64,000 bases of DNA, taken from NCBI RefSeq assembly GCF_003287875.1, contig NZ_QMKK01000020.1:62001-126000 (forward strand). Reading direction: 5' to 3'. Of the stretch, positions 18,779 through 28,177 are shown one piece after another. A program made the translations under genes and the position numbers. Numbering within the stretch: position 1 is the stretch's first letter; each line of letters starts with the position of its first letter. This DNA comes from Martinezella tropici (GTDB lineage Bacteria > Pseudomonadota > Alphaproteobacteria > Rhizobiales > Rhizobiaceae). Below the pieces are notes generated by a model that was not told the DNA's origin, did no database searches, and saw nothing but the letters and a program-made list of their open reading frames with translations.

Positions 18779-18916
18779 AGCCCTGCAGCCATTGAAACCC
18801 GGCAAAGAACAAACGCAAGCAATTTCTGTGCCTTATGCGATGCCACGCGATATCGGCCCATTATCAGCCATGTCAGCCACATTTTTCATCAAAAGCCAAA
18901 AAGAAAGGCAATCGCC

Positions 18917-19612
18917 TCAGACGGTCAGATGACGCCGGGCCTCCGGCGTATCCAGTGTCTCCGCCAGGCCTTCATGCACGATCTCGCCACGATCCATGAT
19001 GTAGACGTAATCGGCGAGCTCGCGGCAGAAATCGAGATATTGCTCGACGAGCAGGATCGCCATGCCGGTGGAATCCCTGAGATAGCGGATCGCGCGGCCG
19101 ATATCCTTGATGATCGACGGCTGGATGCCCTCGGTCGGCTCATCCAGCACCAGGATCTTCGGCCGCGTCACCATCGCGCGGCCGATCGCCAGCTGCTGCT
19201 GCTGGCCGCCGGAGAGATCGCCGCCGCGGCGCGAGAGCATGGACTTCAGCACCGGGAACAGGCTGTAGATATCATCAGGAATGCTGCGGTCGCGTCGGGA
19301 AAGCGGCGCATAACCGGTCTCGAGATTTTCCTTCACCGTCAGCAGCGGAAAGATCTCGCGGCCTTGCGGCACATAACCGATCCCCTGCTTGGCGCGCGCG
19401 AATGGTGCCATGCCGTTCAGTGTCACACCATTGAACGCAACCGTGCCGGCCGACAAGGCATGCTGTCCGGTGACCGCACGCAAGAGCGAGCTTTTGCCGA
19501 CGCCATTGCGCCCAAGGACGCAGGTGATCTTGCCCATCTCGGCCTTGATGGAGATGCCGCGCAGCGCCTGAGCGGCACCATAATGCAGATTTGCGTTTTC
19601 GACTGTCAGCAT
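18917..19612 (-). CDS. urtE: Urea ABC transporter ATP-binding protein UrtE
   Basis: LivF-like ATPase, 231 residues, last gene of urtABCDE. Walker A is GRNGVGKSSLL, the signature is LSGGQQQQLAIGRA, Walker B is ILVLDEPTEGIQPSI, and the EQYLDF segment replaces the common H-loop context seen in LivF proteins. The N-terminal MLTVENANLHYGAAQALRG is specific to UrtE-type proteins. It lies 46 nt after urtD. Couples ATP hydrolysis to high-affinity urea import. Confidence 0.95.
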   Translation of the reverse strand: MLTVENANLHYGAAQALRGISIKAEMGKITCVLGRNGVGKSSLLRAVTGQHALSAGTVAFNGVTLNGMAPFARAKQGIGYVPQGREIFPLLTVKENLETGYAPLSRRDRSIPDDIYSLFPVLKSMLSRRGGDLSGGQQQQLAIGRAMVTRPKILVLDEPTEGIQPSIIKDIGRAIRYLRDSTGMAILLVEQYLDFCRELADYVYIMDRGEIVHEGLAETLDTPEARRHLTV

Positions 19613-19658
19613 CTCAATTCTCTTCCTTTTCCCTCACGCCCCCTCATCCCAAAACCAC

Positions 19659-20414
19659 CTACCGCCCCAGATAGTTCTCGATTACCCTCGGATCACTGCT
19701 GACGAAATCGATCGATCCTTCCGCCAGAACAGATCCTTCGGCGAGACACGTGACCTTGACGCCGAGATCGCGGATGAAGCCCATGTCGTGCTCGACCACG
19801 ACGACCGAACGCGTCTTGGCGATTTCCTTCAAAAGCACAGCGGTTTCCGCCGTCTCGGCATCCGTCATTCCCGCCACCGGTTCGTCGACCAGCAGGAGCT
19901 TCGGCTCCTGCGCCAGCAGCATGCCGATCTCCAGCCACTGCTTCTGGCCATGCGAAAGGTTGGCCGCCAGCTCGTCGCGCCGATGCGAAAGCCGCACCGT
20001 CTCCAGGATTTCCTCGATACGCTCGCGATCGGCGGGCGTCAGCCGGTAGAACAGCGTCGCGAAGACGCCGCGATTGCGGTTGAGTGCCAGTTCGAGATTG
20101 TCCCAGACGGTATGGCTTTCGAAGACGGTCGGCTTCTGGAATTTCCGGCCGATGCCGAGCTGGGCAATATCGGCCTCGTCCTTCTTCGTCAGGTCGATCT
20201 GGCCATTGAAGAATACTTCTCCCTCGTCCGGTCGCGTCTTGCCGGTGATGATGTCCATCATCGTCGTCTTGCCGGCACCGTTCGGTCCGATGATGGCGCG
20301 AAGTTCGCCAGGCTCGATGACGATCGACAGCGAGTTCAAAGCCTTGAAGCCATCGAAGGAAACGGAGACGTTGTTGAGATAGAGCATACTGTTGGGTTTG
20401 ATATCGGGGATCAT
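19659..20414 (-). CDS. urtD: Urea ABC transporter ATP-binding protein UrtD
   Basis: LivG-like ATPase. ATG at 20414 gives 251 residues beginning MIPDIKPNSMLYLNN, 4 nt after the urtC stop. The frame is open further upstream into urtC, and ATG at 20387 is a second option. Walker A is GPNGAGKTTMMD, signature LSHGQKQWLEIGM, Walker B LLLVDEPVAGMTDAE and H-loop VVVEHDMGFI. Partner of UrtE in the asymmetric ATPase pair. Confidence 0.95.
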   Translation of the reverse strand: MIPDIKPNSMLYLNNVSVSFDGFKALNSLSIVIEPGELRAIIGPNGAGKTTMMDIITGKTRPDEGEVFFNGQIDLTKKDEADIAQLGIGRKFQKPTVFESHTVWDNLELALNRNRGVFATLFYRLTPADRERIEEILETVRLSHRRDELAANLSHGQKQWLEIGMLLAQEPKLLLVDEPVAGMTDAETAETAVLLKEIAKTRSVVVVEHDMGFIRDLGVKVTCLAEGSVLAEGSIDFVSSDPRVIENYLGR

Positions 20415-20418
20415 GGTC

Positions 20419-21579
20419 CTACTCCGCAGCCTGCACGGACTGTTGGGCTTCATCCTTCGCAGCCTTGGGCGGTGGGCTTGCCGGCGTATGTTTCCTTCCG
20501 AGATACTGCGCGATGGTGCCGACGATGCCCTTTGGCAGGAACAACGTCACCGCGACGAACAGGCCGCCAAGCGCAAACAGCCAGAACTCGGGAAACAGCC
20601 CGGTAAAGATGGTCTTGCCGCCATTGACCAGCACGGCGCCGATGATCGGGCCGATCAGGGTCGCTCTCCCGCCGACGGCCGTCCAGATGACGACTTCGAT
20701 CGAATTGGCCGGCGCAAACTCGCCGGGATTGATGATGCCGATCTGCGGCACGTAGAGCGCGCCGGCAATACCGGCCATCATGGCCGATACGACGAAAACG
20801 AAGAGCTTCATATGCTCGACGCGATAGCCGAGAAAGCGCGTGCGGCTTTCGGCGTCGCGCACGCCCACAAGCACCTTACCGAACTTCGAGCGGACGATGG
20901 CCGAAGACAGCATCAATGCCAGCGCCAGGAACACGGCCGTGATGGCGAACAGCACGGCACGCGTGCCATCGGCCTGGATGTTGAAGCCGATAATATCCTT
21001 GAAATCGGTCAGACCATTATTGCCGCCGAAGCCCATGTCGTTGCGGAAGAAGGCAAGCAGCAGCGCATAGGTCATCGCCTGCGTAATGATCGACAGATAG
21101 ACGCCGTTGACGCGCGAGCGGAAGGCAAACCAGCCGAAGACGAAGGCAAGCAAGCCGGGCGCGACGAGGACCATCAGCATGGCGAACCAGAACTGATCGA
21201 AGCCATACCAGAACCACGGCAGCTCCTTCCAATTCAGGAAGACCATGAAGTCGGGCAGGATCGGATTGCCGTAGGTGCCGCGCGAACCGATCTGCCGCAT
21301 CAGATACATGCCCATCGCATAGCCGCCGAGCGCGAAGAAGGCGCCATGGCCGAGCGAGAGAATGCCGCAATAACCCCACACCAGATCGAGCGCCAAGGCG
21401 AGCAGTGCATAGGTCAGATATTTGCCGAACAACGACATCAGATAGGTCGGCACATGTAGTGCGCTCGTTTCGGGCAACAGCAGGTTCGACAGCGGCACGA
21501 GCACGGCGACGGCAAGCAGGATCGCGATCGCGATGCTGATACGGCGGTCGAGCGAGCGAAGAAGAAAGGCCGTGATCAT
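20419..21579 (-). CDS. urtC: Urea ABC transporter permease UrtC
   Basis: LivM-like permease of 386 residues with about ten hydrophobic segments. The family block DLVWGYCGILSLGHGAFFALGGYAMGMYLMR is clear (quoted in two parts: DLVWGYCGILSLGHG and AFFALGGYAMG), as is the cytoplasmic loop VGVRDAESRTRFLGY. Overlaps urtB by 4 nt (ATGA). With UrtB it forms the urea channel. Confidence 0.96.
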   Translation of the reverse strand: MITAFLLRSLDRRISIAIAILLAVAVLVPLSNLLLPETSALHVPTYLMSLFGKYLTYALLALALDLVWGYCGILSLGHGAFFALGGYAMGMYLMRQIGSRGTYGNPILPDFMVFLNWKELPWFWYGFDQFWFAMLMVLVAPGLLAFVFGWFAFRSRVNGVYLSIITQAMTYALLLAFFRNDMGFGGNNGLTDFKDIIGFNIQADGTRAVLFAITAVFLALALMLSSAIVRSKFGKVLVGVRDAESRTRFLGYRVEHMKLFVFVVSAMMAGIAGALYVPQIGIINPGEFAPANSIEVVIWTAVGGRATLIGPIIGAVLVNGGKTIFTGLFPEFWLFALGGLFVAVTLFLPKGIVGTIAQYLGRKHTPASPPPKAAKDEAQQSVQAAE

Positions 21580-23201
21580 GCTTCCACCGCCCTTCCCTTG
21601 AGGGCGAAGAGCCCGCGCGGACGTTTCTGAATAAAGAGGATGATGAGAACGAGGACGAGGATCTTGCCGAGCACCGCCCCCGCATAGGGCTCGAGGAACT
21701 TGTTGAGGATGCCGAGCGAGAAGGCCCCGACGAGCGTCCCCCAGAGATTGCCCACACCGCCGAACACCACGACCATGAAACTGTCGATAATGTAGCTCTG
21801 GCCGAGGTTCGGCGAGACGTTGTCGATCTGCGAGAGCGCGACACCCGCCATGCCCGCGATGCCCGAGCCGAGCGCAAAGGTGAAGGCGTCAACCCAGGAG
21901 GTACGGATCCCCATCGATGAGGCCATGCGCCGGTTCTGCGTCACCGCCCGCATCTGCAGCCCGAAGGCCGAGCGCTTGAGAAGAAGCAGGAGCGCAACGA
22001 ACACGCCGAGCGAAAAGACGATGATCCAGAGCCGGTTCCAGGTGATGGAGAGATAGCCGAGGTCGAAGGAGCCGGACATCCACGAGGGGTTGCCGACTTC
22101 CTGATTGGTCGGCCCGAAGATCGAACGCACCGCCTGCTGCAGGATCAGCGAAATACCCCAGGTGGCGAGCAGCGTTTCGAGAGGCCGGCCGTAAAGGAAG
22201 CGGATAACGCCGCGCTCGATGACGAGGCCGACGGCACCGGTGACGATGAAGGCGACAGGCAGGGCGATCGCCAGCGACCAGTCGAAGAGTTCGGGATAAG
22301 AGGTGCGGATGATGCTTTGAACGACGAAGGTCGAGTAGGCGCCGAGCATCACCATTTCACCATGGGCCATGTTGATGATGCCCATGACACCGAAGGTAAT
22401 CGCAAGGCCGATGGCGGCCAGCAGCAGCACCGAGCCGAGCGACAGGCCATACCAGACATTCTGAACCGCATCCCAGAACTTCAATTGATCCTGGATGCCC
22501 GCAATGGCGGCGGTAACATCGGGCTTCAGGCTATCATCGACGGAAACCGACGAGAGAATGCCGATGGCATCGCGGCCGCCTTCGTTCTTGATCGTCTCGA
22601 TTGCCGCCTTTTTTTCTTCGATCGGACGGTCCGAGCCGAGCACGGCAACCGCTTTTGCGCGTTCAAGCACACCGCGAATGTCCGTGTCCTTCTCGGACTG
22701 CAGCGCCGTCTCGACGGCGTCAAGCGAATCCGCACTCGGCGCCTTCAAAACGGATTGCGCCGCCTCGAGCCTCGTAGCGCGATCCGGGCTCATCAGCGTC
22801 AGACCGCCGAGAGCCGCGCGAACCGCACGGCGCAGATTGTTGTTGATCTTGATCTTGCCGAGATTGTCCTTGCCTTCCTGGCCGACCACCTGCCCGCTCA
22901 CGGGATCCAGCAGATCCATCATGTCGCCAGAGGATTTGGCGATGAATACCTGATTGTCGGATTTCCTGACATAAAGATCGCCGTCGGAGAAGGCCTGCAA
23001 TGCCGGTACGACCTTGGGATCACCTGACTTCGCAAGGCTCTGGACGATATCGCCGGCCTTCTGGAAATTGGCCTGGCCGAGCGAATTGATCAGGCTATGG
23101 GCGTCCTCCTGGGCGCGCAGGCTTGTCGCCATCAGCACCAGCATCAGACAGAAGCAGGCGACCAGCGCCAAGGCCATGCGGTAAACGAATTTGTCGAACA
23201 T
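21576..23201 (-). CDS. urtB: Urea ABC transporter permease UrtB with long periplasmic N-terminus
   Basis: LivH-like permease, 541 residues. A signal/anchor (residues 10-28) is followed by a ~200-residue periplasmic, HEAT-like helical region (containing LGQANFQKAGDIVQSL and ALQSEKDTDIRGVLERAK) and then the permease core from about residue 245 with GLAITFGVMGIINMAHGEM. The extension is typical for UrtB and distinguishes it from amino-acid LivH. 67 nt downstream of urtA, with an intervening hairpin. Confidence 0.95.
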   Translation of the reverse strand: MFDKFVYRMALALVACFCLMLVLMATSLRAQEDAHSLINSLGQANFQKAGDIVQSLAKSGDPKVVPALQAFSDGDLYVRKSDNQVFIAKSSGDMMDLLDPVSGQVVGQEGKDNLGKIKINNNLRRAVRAALGGLTLMSPDRATRLEAAQSVLKAPSADSLDAVETALQSEKDTDIRGVLERAKAVAVLGSDRPIEEKKAAIETIKNEGGRDAIGILSSVSVDDSLKPDVTAAIAGIQDQLKFWDAVQNVWYGLSLGSVLLLAAIGLAITFGVMGIINMAHGEMVMLGAYSTFVVQSIIRTSYPELFDWSLAIALPVAFIVTGAVGLVIERGVIRFLYGRPLETLLATWGISLILQQAVRSIFGPTNQEVGNPSWMSGSFDLGYLSITWNRLWIIVFSLGVFVALLLLLKRSAFGLQMRAVTQNRRMASSMGIRTSWVDAFTFALGSGIAGMAGVALSQIDNVSPNLGQSYIIDSFMVVVFGGVGNLWGTLVGAFSLGILNKFLEPYAGAVLGKILVLVLIILFIQKRPRGLFALKGRAVEA

Positions 23202-23221
23202 TGCGCTAGTCCCCTCAAGCT

Positions 23222-23249
23222 GCCGCGGCCAGAAAATCCTGCCCGCGGC
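23222..23249 (-). other. Intercistronic hairpin between urtA and urtB
   Basis: GCCGCGG / CCGCGGC inverted repeat with a 14-nt loop and no U-tract. Such hairpins after binding-protein genes often protect the upstream mRNA and lower expression of downstream permease genes; that role is inferred. Confidence 0.5.
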
Positions 23250-23268
23250 GATCTTGTGTCGGCTGGTA

Positions 23269-24558
23269 TCAGGAGCCCTTGCCGCCGCACTTGCCGGTGG
23301 TGACGTTGAAGTTGCCGCAGTTCAGCGGCATGCGCCAATCCGAGATCAGGTCCTTGCTATCAGGCAGGTAGTCGGACCATTCCTTGCCGACCACGGCCGG
23401 GGTCTGCGACACGACGTCGAACTGACCGTTTTCCTGCACTTCGCCGATCAGGACTGGCTTGGTGATGTAGTGGTTCGGCATCATGGTGGCGGTGCCGCCG
23501 GTGAGGTTCGGTACCGCGACACCGACGAGCGCGTCGATCACCTTGTCCGGATCGGTCGTGCCGGCCTTCTCGACGGCCTTTACCCACATGTTGAAGCCGA
23601 TATAGGCGGCTTCCATCGGGTCGTTGGTCACACGCTTGTCATTCTTGGTGTAGGCATGCCACTCCTTGATGAAGGCGGCGTTGGCGGGCGTATCGACCGA
23701 CTGGAAGTAGTTCCAGGCGGCGAGATGTCCCACAAGCGGCTTGGTGTCGACACCGGCAAGCTCTTCTTCGCCGACCGAAAAGGCGACGACCGGAATATCT
23801 TCAGCCTTGACGCCCTGGTTGCCGAGCTCCTTGTAGAAGGGAACGTTGGCGTCGCCGTTGATGGTGGAGACGACGGCCGTCTTCTTGCCGGCCGCGCCGA
23901 AGGCCTTGATCTTGGAGACTTCCGTCTGCCAGTCGGAGAAGCCGAACGGCGTGTAGTTGATGATGATGTCTTCGTCCTTGACGCCCTTCGATTTCAGATA
24001 GGCTTCGAGGATCTTGTTGGTCGTGCGCGGATAGACATAGTCGGTGCCTTCGAGCACCCAGCGCTGCACGCCTTCGTTCTTCATCAGGTAGTCGACGGCC
24101 GGAATTGCCTGCTGGTTCGGGGCGGCGCCTGTATAGAAGACGTTACGCTCGGACTCCTCGCCTTCGAACTGTACCGGATAGAACAGGATCGAATTCAGTT
24201 CCTTGAAGACGGGCAGCACTGACTTGCGCGACACGGAAGTCCAGCAACCGAACACGGCGGAGACCTTGTCCTTCTGGATCAGTTCGCGGGCCTTTTCGGC
24301 AAAGAGCGGCCAGTCGGAGGCCGGATCGACGACGACGGGCTCGAGCTTCTTGCCGAGAACGCCGCCCTTCTTGTTCTGCTCGTCGATGAGCATCAGCATG
24401 GCGTCCTTCAGCGTCGTTTCCGAGATCGCCATGGTGCCGGACAGCGAATGCAGGACGCCGACCTTGATGGTGTCGTCGGCTGCGAAAGCGCCGTGGAATG
24501 CTGTCGTGGACATGATGGCGCCGAGCAGCGCGCCGGAGACGAGAGTCTTGAGTTTCAT
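23269..24558 (-). CDS. urtA: Urea ABC transporter substrate-binding protein UrtA
   Basis: Periplasmic urea receptor, 429 residues, with signal peptide 1-26 (ending AFAAD). The mature start DTIKVGVLHSLSGTMAISE and the segments VFGCWTSVSRKSVLPVF and LFYPVQFEGEESERNVFYTG are diagnostic for UrtA against LivK. The C-terminus carries two cysteines (CGNFNVTTGKCGG). First gene of urtABCDE and divergent from the sensor kinase gene across 229 bp containing two inverted repeats. Confidence 0.97.
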   Translation of the reverse strand: MKLKTLVSGALLGAIMSTTAFHGAFAADDTIKVGVLHSLSGTMAISETTLKDAMLMLIDEQNKKGGVLGKKLEPVVVDPASDWPLFAEKARELIQKDKVSAVFGCWTSVSRKSVLPVFKELNSILFYPVQFEGEESERNVFYTGAAPNQQAIPAVDYLMKNEGVQRWVLEGTDYVYPRTTNKILEAYLKSKGVKDEDIIINYTPFGFSDWQTEVSKIKAFGAAGKKTAVVSTINGDANVPFYKELGNQGVKAEDIPVVAFSVGEEELAGVDTKPLVGHLAAWNYFQSVDTPANAAFIKEWHAYTKNDKRVTNDPMEAAYIGFNMWVKAVEKAGTTDPDKVIDALVGVAVPNLTGGTATMMPNHYITKPVLIGEVQENGQFDVVSQTPAVVGKEWSDYLPDSKDLISDWRMPLNCGNFNVTTGKCGGKGS

Positions 24559-24652
24559 CTATGGTTCCCCTCTTTTGTCTGCCGCAACGGCCGGTAAACA
24601 AGGATTAACCGTTGCCTTCAGCGACTATCCGGCAGCCCCTTGGGAAACCACA

Positions 24653-24668
24653 TACGTAATATGACGTA
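24653..24668. promoter_or_regulatory. Inverted repeat TACGT-N6-ACGTA, candidate operator
   Basis: Perfect 5-6-5 dyad TACGTAATATGACGTA in the urtA / sensor-kinase divergent region, about 95 bp from urtA and 120 bp from the kinase start. A LuxR-type response regulator encoded two genes away would bind sites of this size. Binding is inferred. Confidence 0.5.
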
Positions 24669-24684
24669 GGCGCCGGGGCGAAAT

Positions 24685-24700
24685 GTGCAGCTTTGTGCAC
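24685..24700. promoter_or_regulatory. Inverted repeat GTGCA-N6-TGCAC, second candidate operator
   Basis: Perfect 5-6-5 dyad GTGCAGCTTTGTGCAC with the same geometry as the dyad at 24653-24668; the centres are about 32 bp apart, close to three helical turns. The half-site sequences differ, so the two may bind different proteins or only one may be real. Confidence 0.4.
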
Positions 24701-24787
24701 TCTCATGCCCTTAAGCACCGTATCGATCCGTGTTACGACATCTCTGGACCGCCGGAACGACCAAGGCGGGACGACTGAAGGGCAAGC

Positions 24788-27700
24788 ATGGCTGCGCGGC
24801 AACGCATCATTCCGGTAAGACGCGAATATAATCGCTGGGTCGCAAACCAGACGCTGGAAGACTACGCCCTGCGTTTTACCGCCAAGAGCGCACGCCAGTT
24901 TTCCTCGCAACGCATCTCGCAAACCGCGATCGGCGCCATTTCCTTCCTGGCGCTGGAGGCGATCGGCGGCACGATCACGCTGTCCTACGGCACGACCAAC
25001 GCTTTCTACGCGATCATCGTCGCCAGCCTCGTCATGCTGGCCGTCGGCCTGCCGATCAGCCGATACGCCATCCGCCACGGCGTCGACATCGATCTTCTGA
25101 CCCGCGGCGCAAGCTTCGGCTATATCGGCTCGACCATCACTTCGCTGATCTATGCCAGCTTCACCTTCATGCTGTTTGCGATCGAAGCCTCGATCATGTC
25201 CGGTGCGCTCGAGCTGACACTCGGCATACCCGTGTGGATCGGCTACATCGTCAGCGCCGTCATGGTGATCCCGCTCGTCACCCATGGCGTGCGCCTCATT
25301 AGCCGGTTCCAGCTGCTGACGCAGCCCTTCTGGATCGTTCTCAACATCCTGCCCTTCGTCTTCATCGCCTTTGCCGACTGGGAAAAATTCGATCTCTGGC
25401 GCGCCTTCGCGGGCATCCATCATCCCGCGAGCGCACCAGGCACCGCCGCCCCCTTCGATCTGATCGAGTTCGGCGCCGCCTCCGCCGTCATCCTGGCGCT
25501 GATGTCGCAGATCGGCGAACAGGCCGATTTCCTGCGCTTCCTGCCGCCGGACGGCCATCGCAAATGGCGCCATCGCCTCGCCATCTTTCTCGCTGGACCG
25601 GGATGGGTCATCATCGGAGCGCCGAAGCTGCTCGCCGGTTCCTTCCTCGTCGTCCTGACGCTGACCTCTGGCGTGCCGGCCGACCGCGCCGCCGATCCCG
25701 CGCAGATGTATCTGACCGCCTTCGGCTACATGATCCCCTGGCACAATGCCGCGCTGCTCCTGATGGCAGCCTTCGTGATGATCTCGCAGCTGAAGATCAA
25801 CGTCATGAATGCCTATGCCGGCTCGCTCGCATGGTCGAACTTCTTTTCGCGGCTGACACACAGCCATCCAGGCCGCGTCATCTGGCTGGTCTTCAACGTC
25901 GCCATCGCGCTCTTGTTGATGGAGCTCGGCATCTACCGGCTGCTGGAGGAGACGCTCGGCATCTTCTCGATCATCGCCATGGCCTGGCTCTGCACCATCT
26001 CCGCCGATCTCTTCATCAACAAGCCGCTGGGGTTGGCCCCGCCCGGCATCGAATTCAAGCGCGCGCATCTCTACGACATCAATCCGGTCGGCCTCGGTGC
26101 GATGGCGCTTTCGGCTACCATCGCTCTCATCGCGCATTTCGGCGCCTTCGGTTCGATCGCCGCCTCGCTTGCACCCTATATCACCCTGATCGTCGCACTC
26201 ATCGCCTCGCCCGCCATCGCCTGGATCACGGGGGGCAAGTACTATCTTGCTCGCAAACCGCGACAGAGCTGGAAGAACCTGACCACCATTACCTGTTCCG
26301 TCTGCGAACACCCGTTCGAGCCGGAGGATATGGCGTGGTGCCCTGCCTATGCCGCGCCGATCTGCTCGCTCTGCTGTTCGCTCGACAGCCGCTGCCACGA
26401 CATGTGCAAGCCGAAGGCGCGCCTCAATACGCAGGTCGCTACCGTCGCAAGGACCCTGCTGCCGGAAAGCATCGTGGCGAAGCTCGCCACGCGCCTCGGC
26501 CGCTACGGCATTGCCGTTGCCGTGGCGCTGACCGCCGTGGGAGCGATCCTGGCAATGATCGCGCATCAGGTCGGGGCCGCTTCTCCGGAGACGGCCGCCG
26601 TCGTCAATCGCACCATTCTCATCGTCTTCTTCGTCTTTGCCGTCATCGCCGGCGTCGTCTGCTGGTTCTATGTGCTTGCCCATGACAGCCGCGTTGTCGC
26701 CGAGGAGGAATCCTCACGCCAGAACACGCTGCTCTTGAAGGAAATTGCTGCGCACAAGAAGACGGACGCTGCCCTGCAGGGTGCCAAGGAAGCGGCGGAG
26801 GCGGCAAACCGCGCCAAGAGCCGCTATGTCGTGGGTCTCAGCCACGAGCTGCGCACGCCGCTCAATGCTGTGCTCGGCTATGCGCAGATATTGGAGCGCG
26901 ACGAGACCATTCCGGCGCCCCGGCAATCCTCGCTGAAGGTCATCCGGCGCAGCGCCGAGCATCTTTCAGGCCTGATCGACGGGCTGCTGGATATTTCGAA
27001 GATCGAGGCGGGCCGTTTGCAGGTCTATTCCAACGAGATCAACATCCAGGATTTCCTCGACCAGATCGTCGACATGTTCCATCCGCAGGCACAGGCCAAG
27101 GGGCTGACTTTCATCCACGAACGCTCTCCAGCGCTGCCCGACTATGTCCGCACCGACGAGAAGCGGCTGCGCCAGATCCTGGTCAACCTGCTTTCAAATG
27201 CCATCAAATTCACCGATGAAGGCAGAGTCCGCTTCGAAGTGAGCTACCGCAACCAGGTCGCCACCTTCACGGTTTCCGATACCGGTCGCGGCATCGCGGC
27301 AAAAGATATTACCCGTATCTACGAGCCTTTCCAGCGCGGCGAGGCCGACAGCGTCAGACCCATGCCGGGGCTTGGCCTTGGTTTGACGATCACCCAGCTG
27401 CTGACGAATACGCTCGGCGGCGAGATTTCGGTCACAAGCGAGAAGGATGTCGGCTCGACGTTCAGAGTGCGCCTGATGCTGTCGGCCGTGATTCGGCCGA
27501 TGAAACCGCCGGCGCAGGAGCAGCGCATTGCCGGCTACGAGGGGCCGCGCCGTACCATCGTCGTTGTCGATGACAATGAAGATCATCGCGAGCTGATGCG
27601 CGAGATACTGTCGCCGCTCGATTTCATCGTGCTGACGGCGGCCGGCGGGCCGGACTGCCTGACGCTGATCGAGGGCATCAAGCCGGATCTGTTCCTGGTC

Positions 27701-28177
27701 GATATTTCCATGCCCGGCATGAATGGTTGGCAGCTCGTCTCGCGGCTTAGGGAAAACGGCCAGACGGCGCCGATCCTGATGCTGTCGGCCAATATCGGCG
27801 ATGCCGCCGCCGCGACCGACAGCGACGACAGCCACAACGACGCCATCTCCAAGCCGGTCGATATCCGCCAGCTGCGCGACAAGCTTGCGCTGCACCTCGG
27901 GTTGAAATGGCTCTATGCCGATGCCTCCGCCCCGGTCGCGCCAAAGCCGCCACCGCCCCTGAAGAGCCCAGGGATAGAACATGTCCGCGAACTGATGCGA
28001 CTCGGCGAGATCGGCTATATCAGAGGCATCGAGGCGAAGCTTGCGGATCTCGCCAAGCTGGACGAGAACAGGCCCTTCACCGACGCTTTGCGCGCTCATG
28101 TCCAGGCCTTCGATCTCGACGGGTTCCTGAACGTGCTGCACGGCTTCGATACTGAAAAGGTAGAACAGATTGGCTGA
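24788..28177 (+). CDS. Hybrid sensor histidine kinase with NCS1-permease-like sensor domain
   Basis: A 1129-residue membrane kinase. Residues ~20-490 form a 12-span NCS1 (cytosine/purine/hydantoin symporter-like) domain, with a start resembling real permeases (TAIGAISFLALEAIGG). Residues ~500-545 are a cysteine-rich knuckle (CSVC...C...CSLCC...C...C), probably zinc-binding. Two more spans follow (~577-600, ~612-636), then a coiled coil, HisKA with His686 in SHELRTP, HATPase (N box NLLSNAIKF, DTGRGIA, GLGLGLTI) and a receiver with Asp972 (LVDISMPGMNG). A C-terminal ~100-residue helical tail ends the protein. It is divergent from urtA and overlaps the response regulator gene by 8 nt. Likely senses a urea- or nucleobase-like nutrient, possibly while transporting it. 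Confidence 0.92.
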   Translation: MAARQRIIPVRREYNRWVANQTLEDYALRFTAKSARQFSSQRISQTAIGAISFLALEAIGGTITLSYGTTNAFYAIIVASLVMLAVGLPISRYAIRHGVDIDLLTRGASFGYIGSTITSLIYASFTFMLFAIEASIMSGALELTLGIPVWIGYIVSAVMVIPLVTHGVRLISRFQLLTQPFWIVLNILPFVFIAFADWEKFDLWRAFAGIHHPASAPGTAAPFDLIEFGAASAVILALMSQIGEQADFLRFLPPDGHRKWRHRLAIFLAGPGWVIIGAPKLLAGSFLVVLTLTSGVPADRAADPAQMYLTAFGYMIPWHNAALLLMAAFVMISQLKINVMNAYAGSLAWSNFFSRLTHSHPGRVIWLVFNVAIALLLMELGIYRLLEETLGIFSIIAMAWLCTISADLFINKPLGLAPPGIEFKRAHLYDINPVGLGAMALSATIALIAHFGAFGSIAASLAPYITLIVALIASPAIAWITGGKYYLARKPRQSWKNLTTITCSVCEHPFEPEDMAWCPAYAAPICSLCCSLDSRCHDMCKPKARLNTQVATVARTLLPESIVAKLATRLGRYGIAVAVALTAVGAILAMIAHQVGAASPETAAVVNRTILIVFFVFAVIAGVVCWFYVLAHDSRVVAEEESSRQNTLLLKEIAAHKKTDAALQGAKEAAEAANRAKSRYVVGLSHELRTPLNAVLGYAQILERDETIPAPRQSSLKVIRRSAEHLSGLIDGLLDISKIEAGRLQVYSNEINIQDFLDQIVDMFHPQAQAKGLTFIHERSPALPDYVRTDEKRLRQILVNLLSNAIKFTDEGRVRFEVSYRNQVATFTVSDTGRGIAAKDITRIYEPFQRGEADSVRPMPGLGLGLTITQLLTNTLGGEISVTSEKDVGSTFRVRLMLSAVIRPMKPPAQEQRIAGYEGPRRTIVVVDDNEDHRELMREILSPLDFIVLTAAGGPDCLTLIEGIKPDLFLVDISMPGMNGWQLVSRLRENGQTAPILMLSANIGDAAAATDSDDSHNDAISKPVDIRQLRDKLALHLGLKWLYADASAPVAPKPPPPLKSPGIEHVRELMRLGEIGYIRGIEAKLADLAKLDENRPFTDALRAHVQAFDLDGFLNVLHGFDTEKVEQIG

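Noticed and set aside
24559..24787. Sigma-54 (-24/-12) promoter for urtA
   Set aside because: No TGGCAC-N5-TTGC match was found on either strand, although nitrogen control might be expected.
24605..26683. Long 692-codon minus-strand open frame
   Set aside because: Antisense to the NCS1-domain kinase; composition is Asp/Gly/Arg-rich shadow coding and no family motif is visible.
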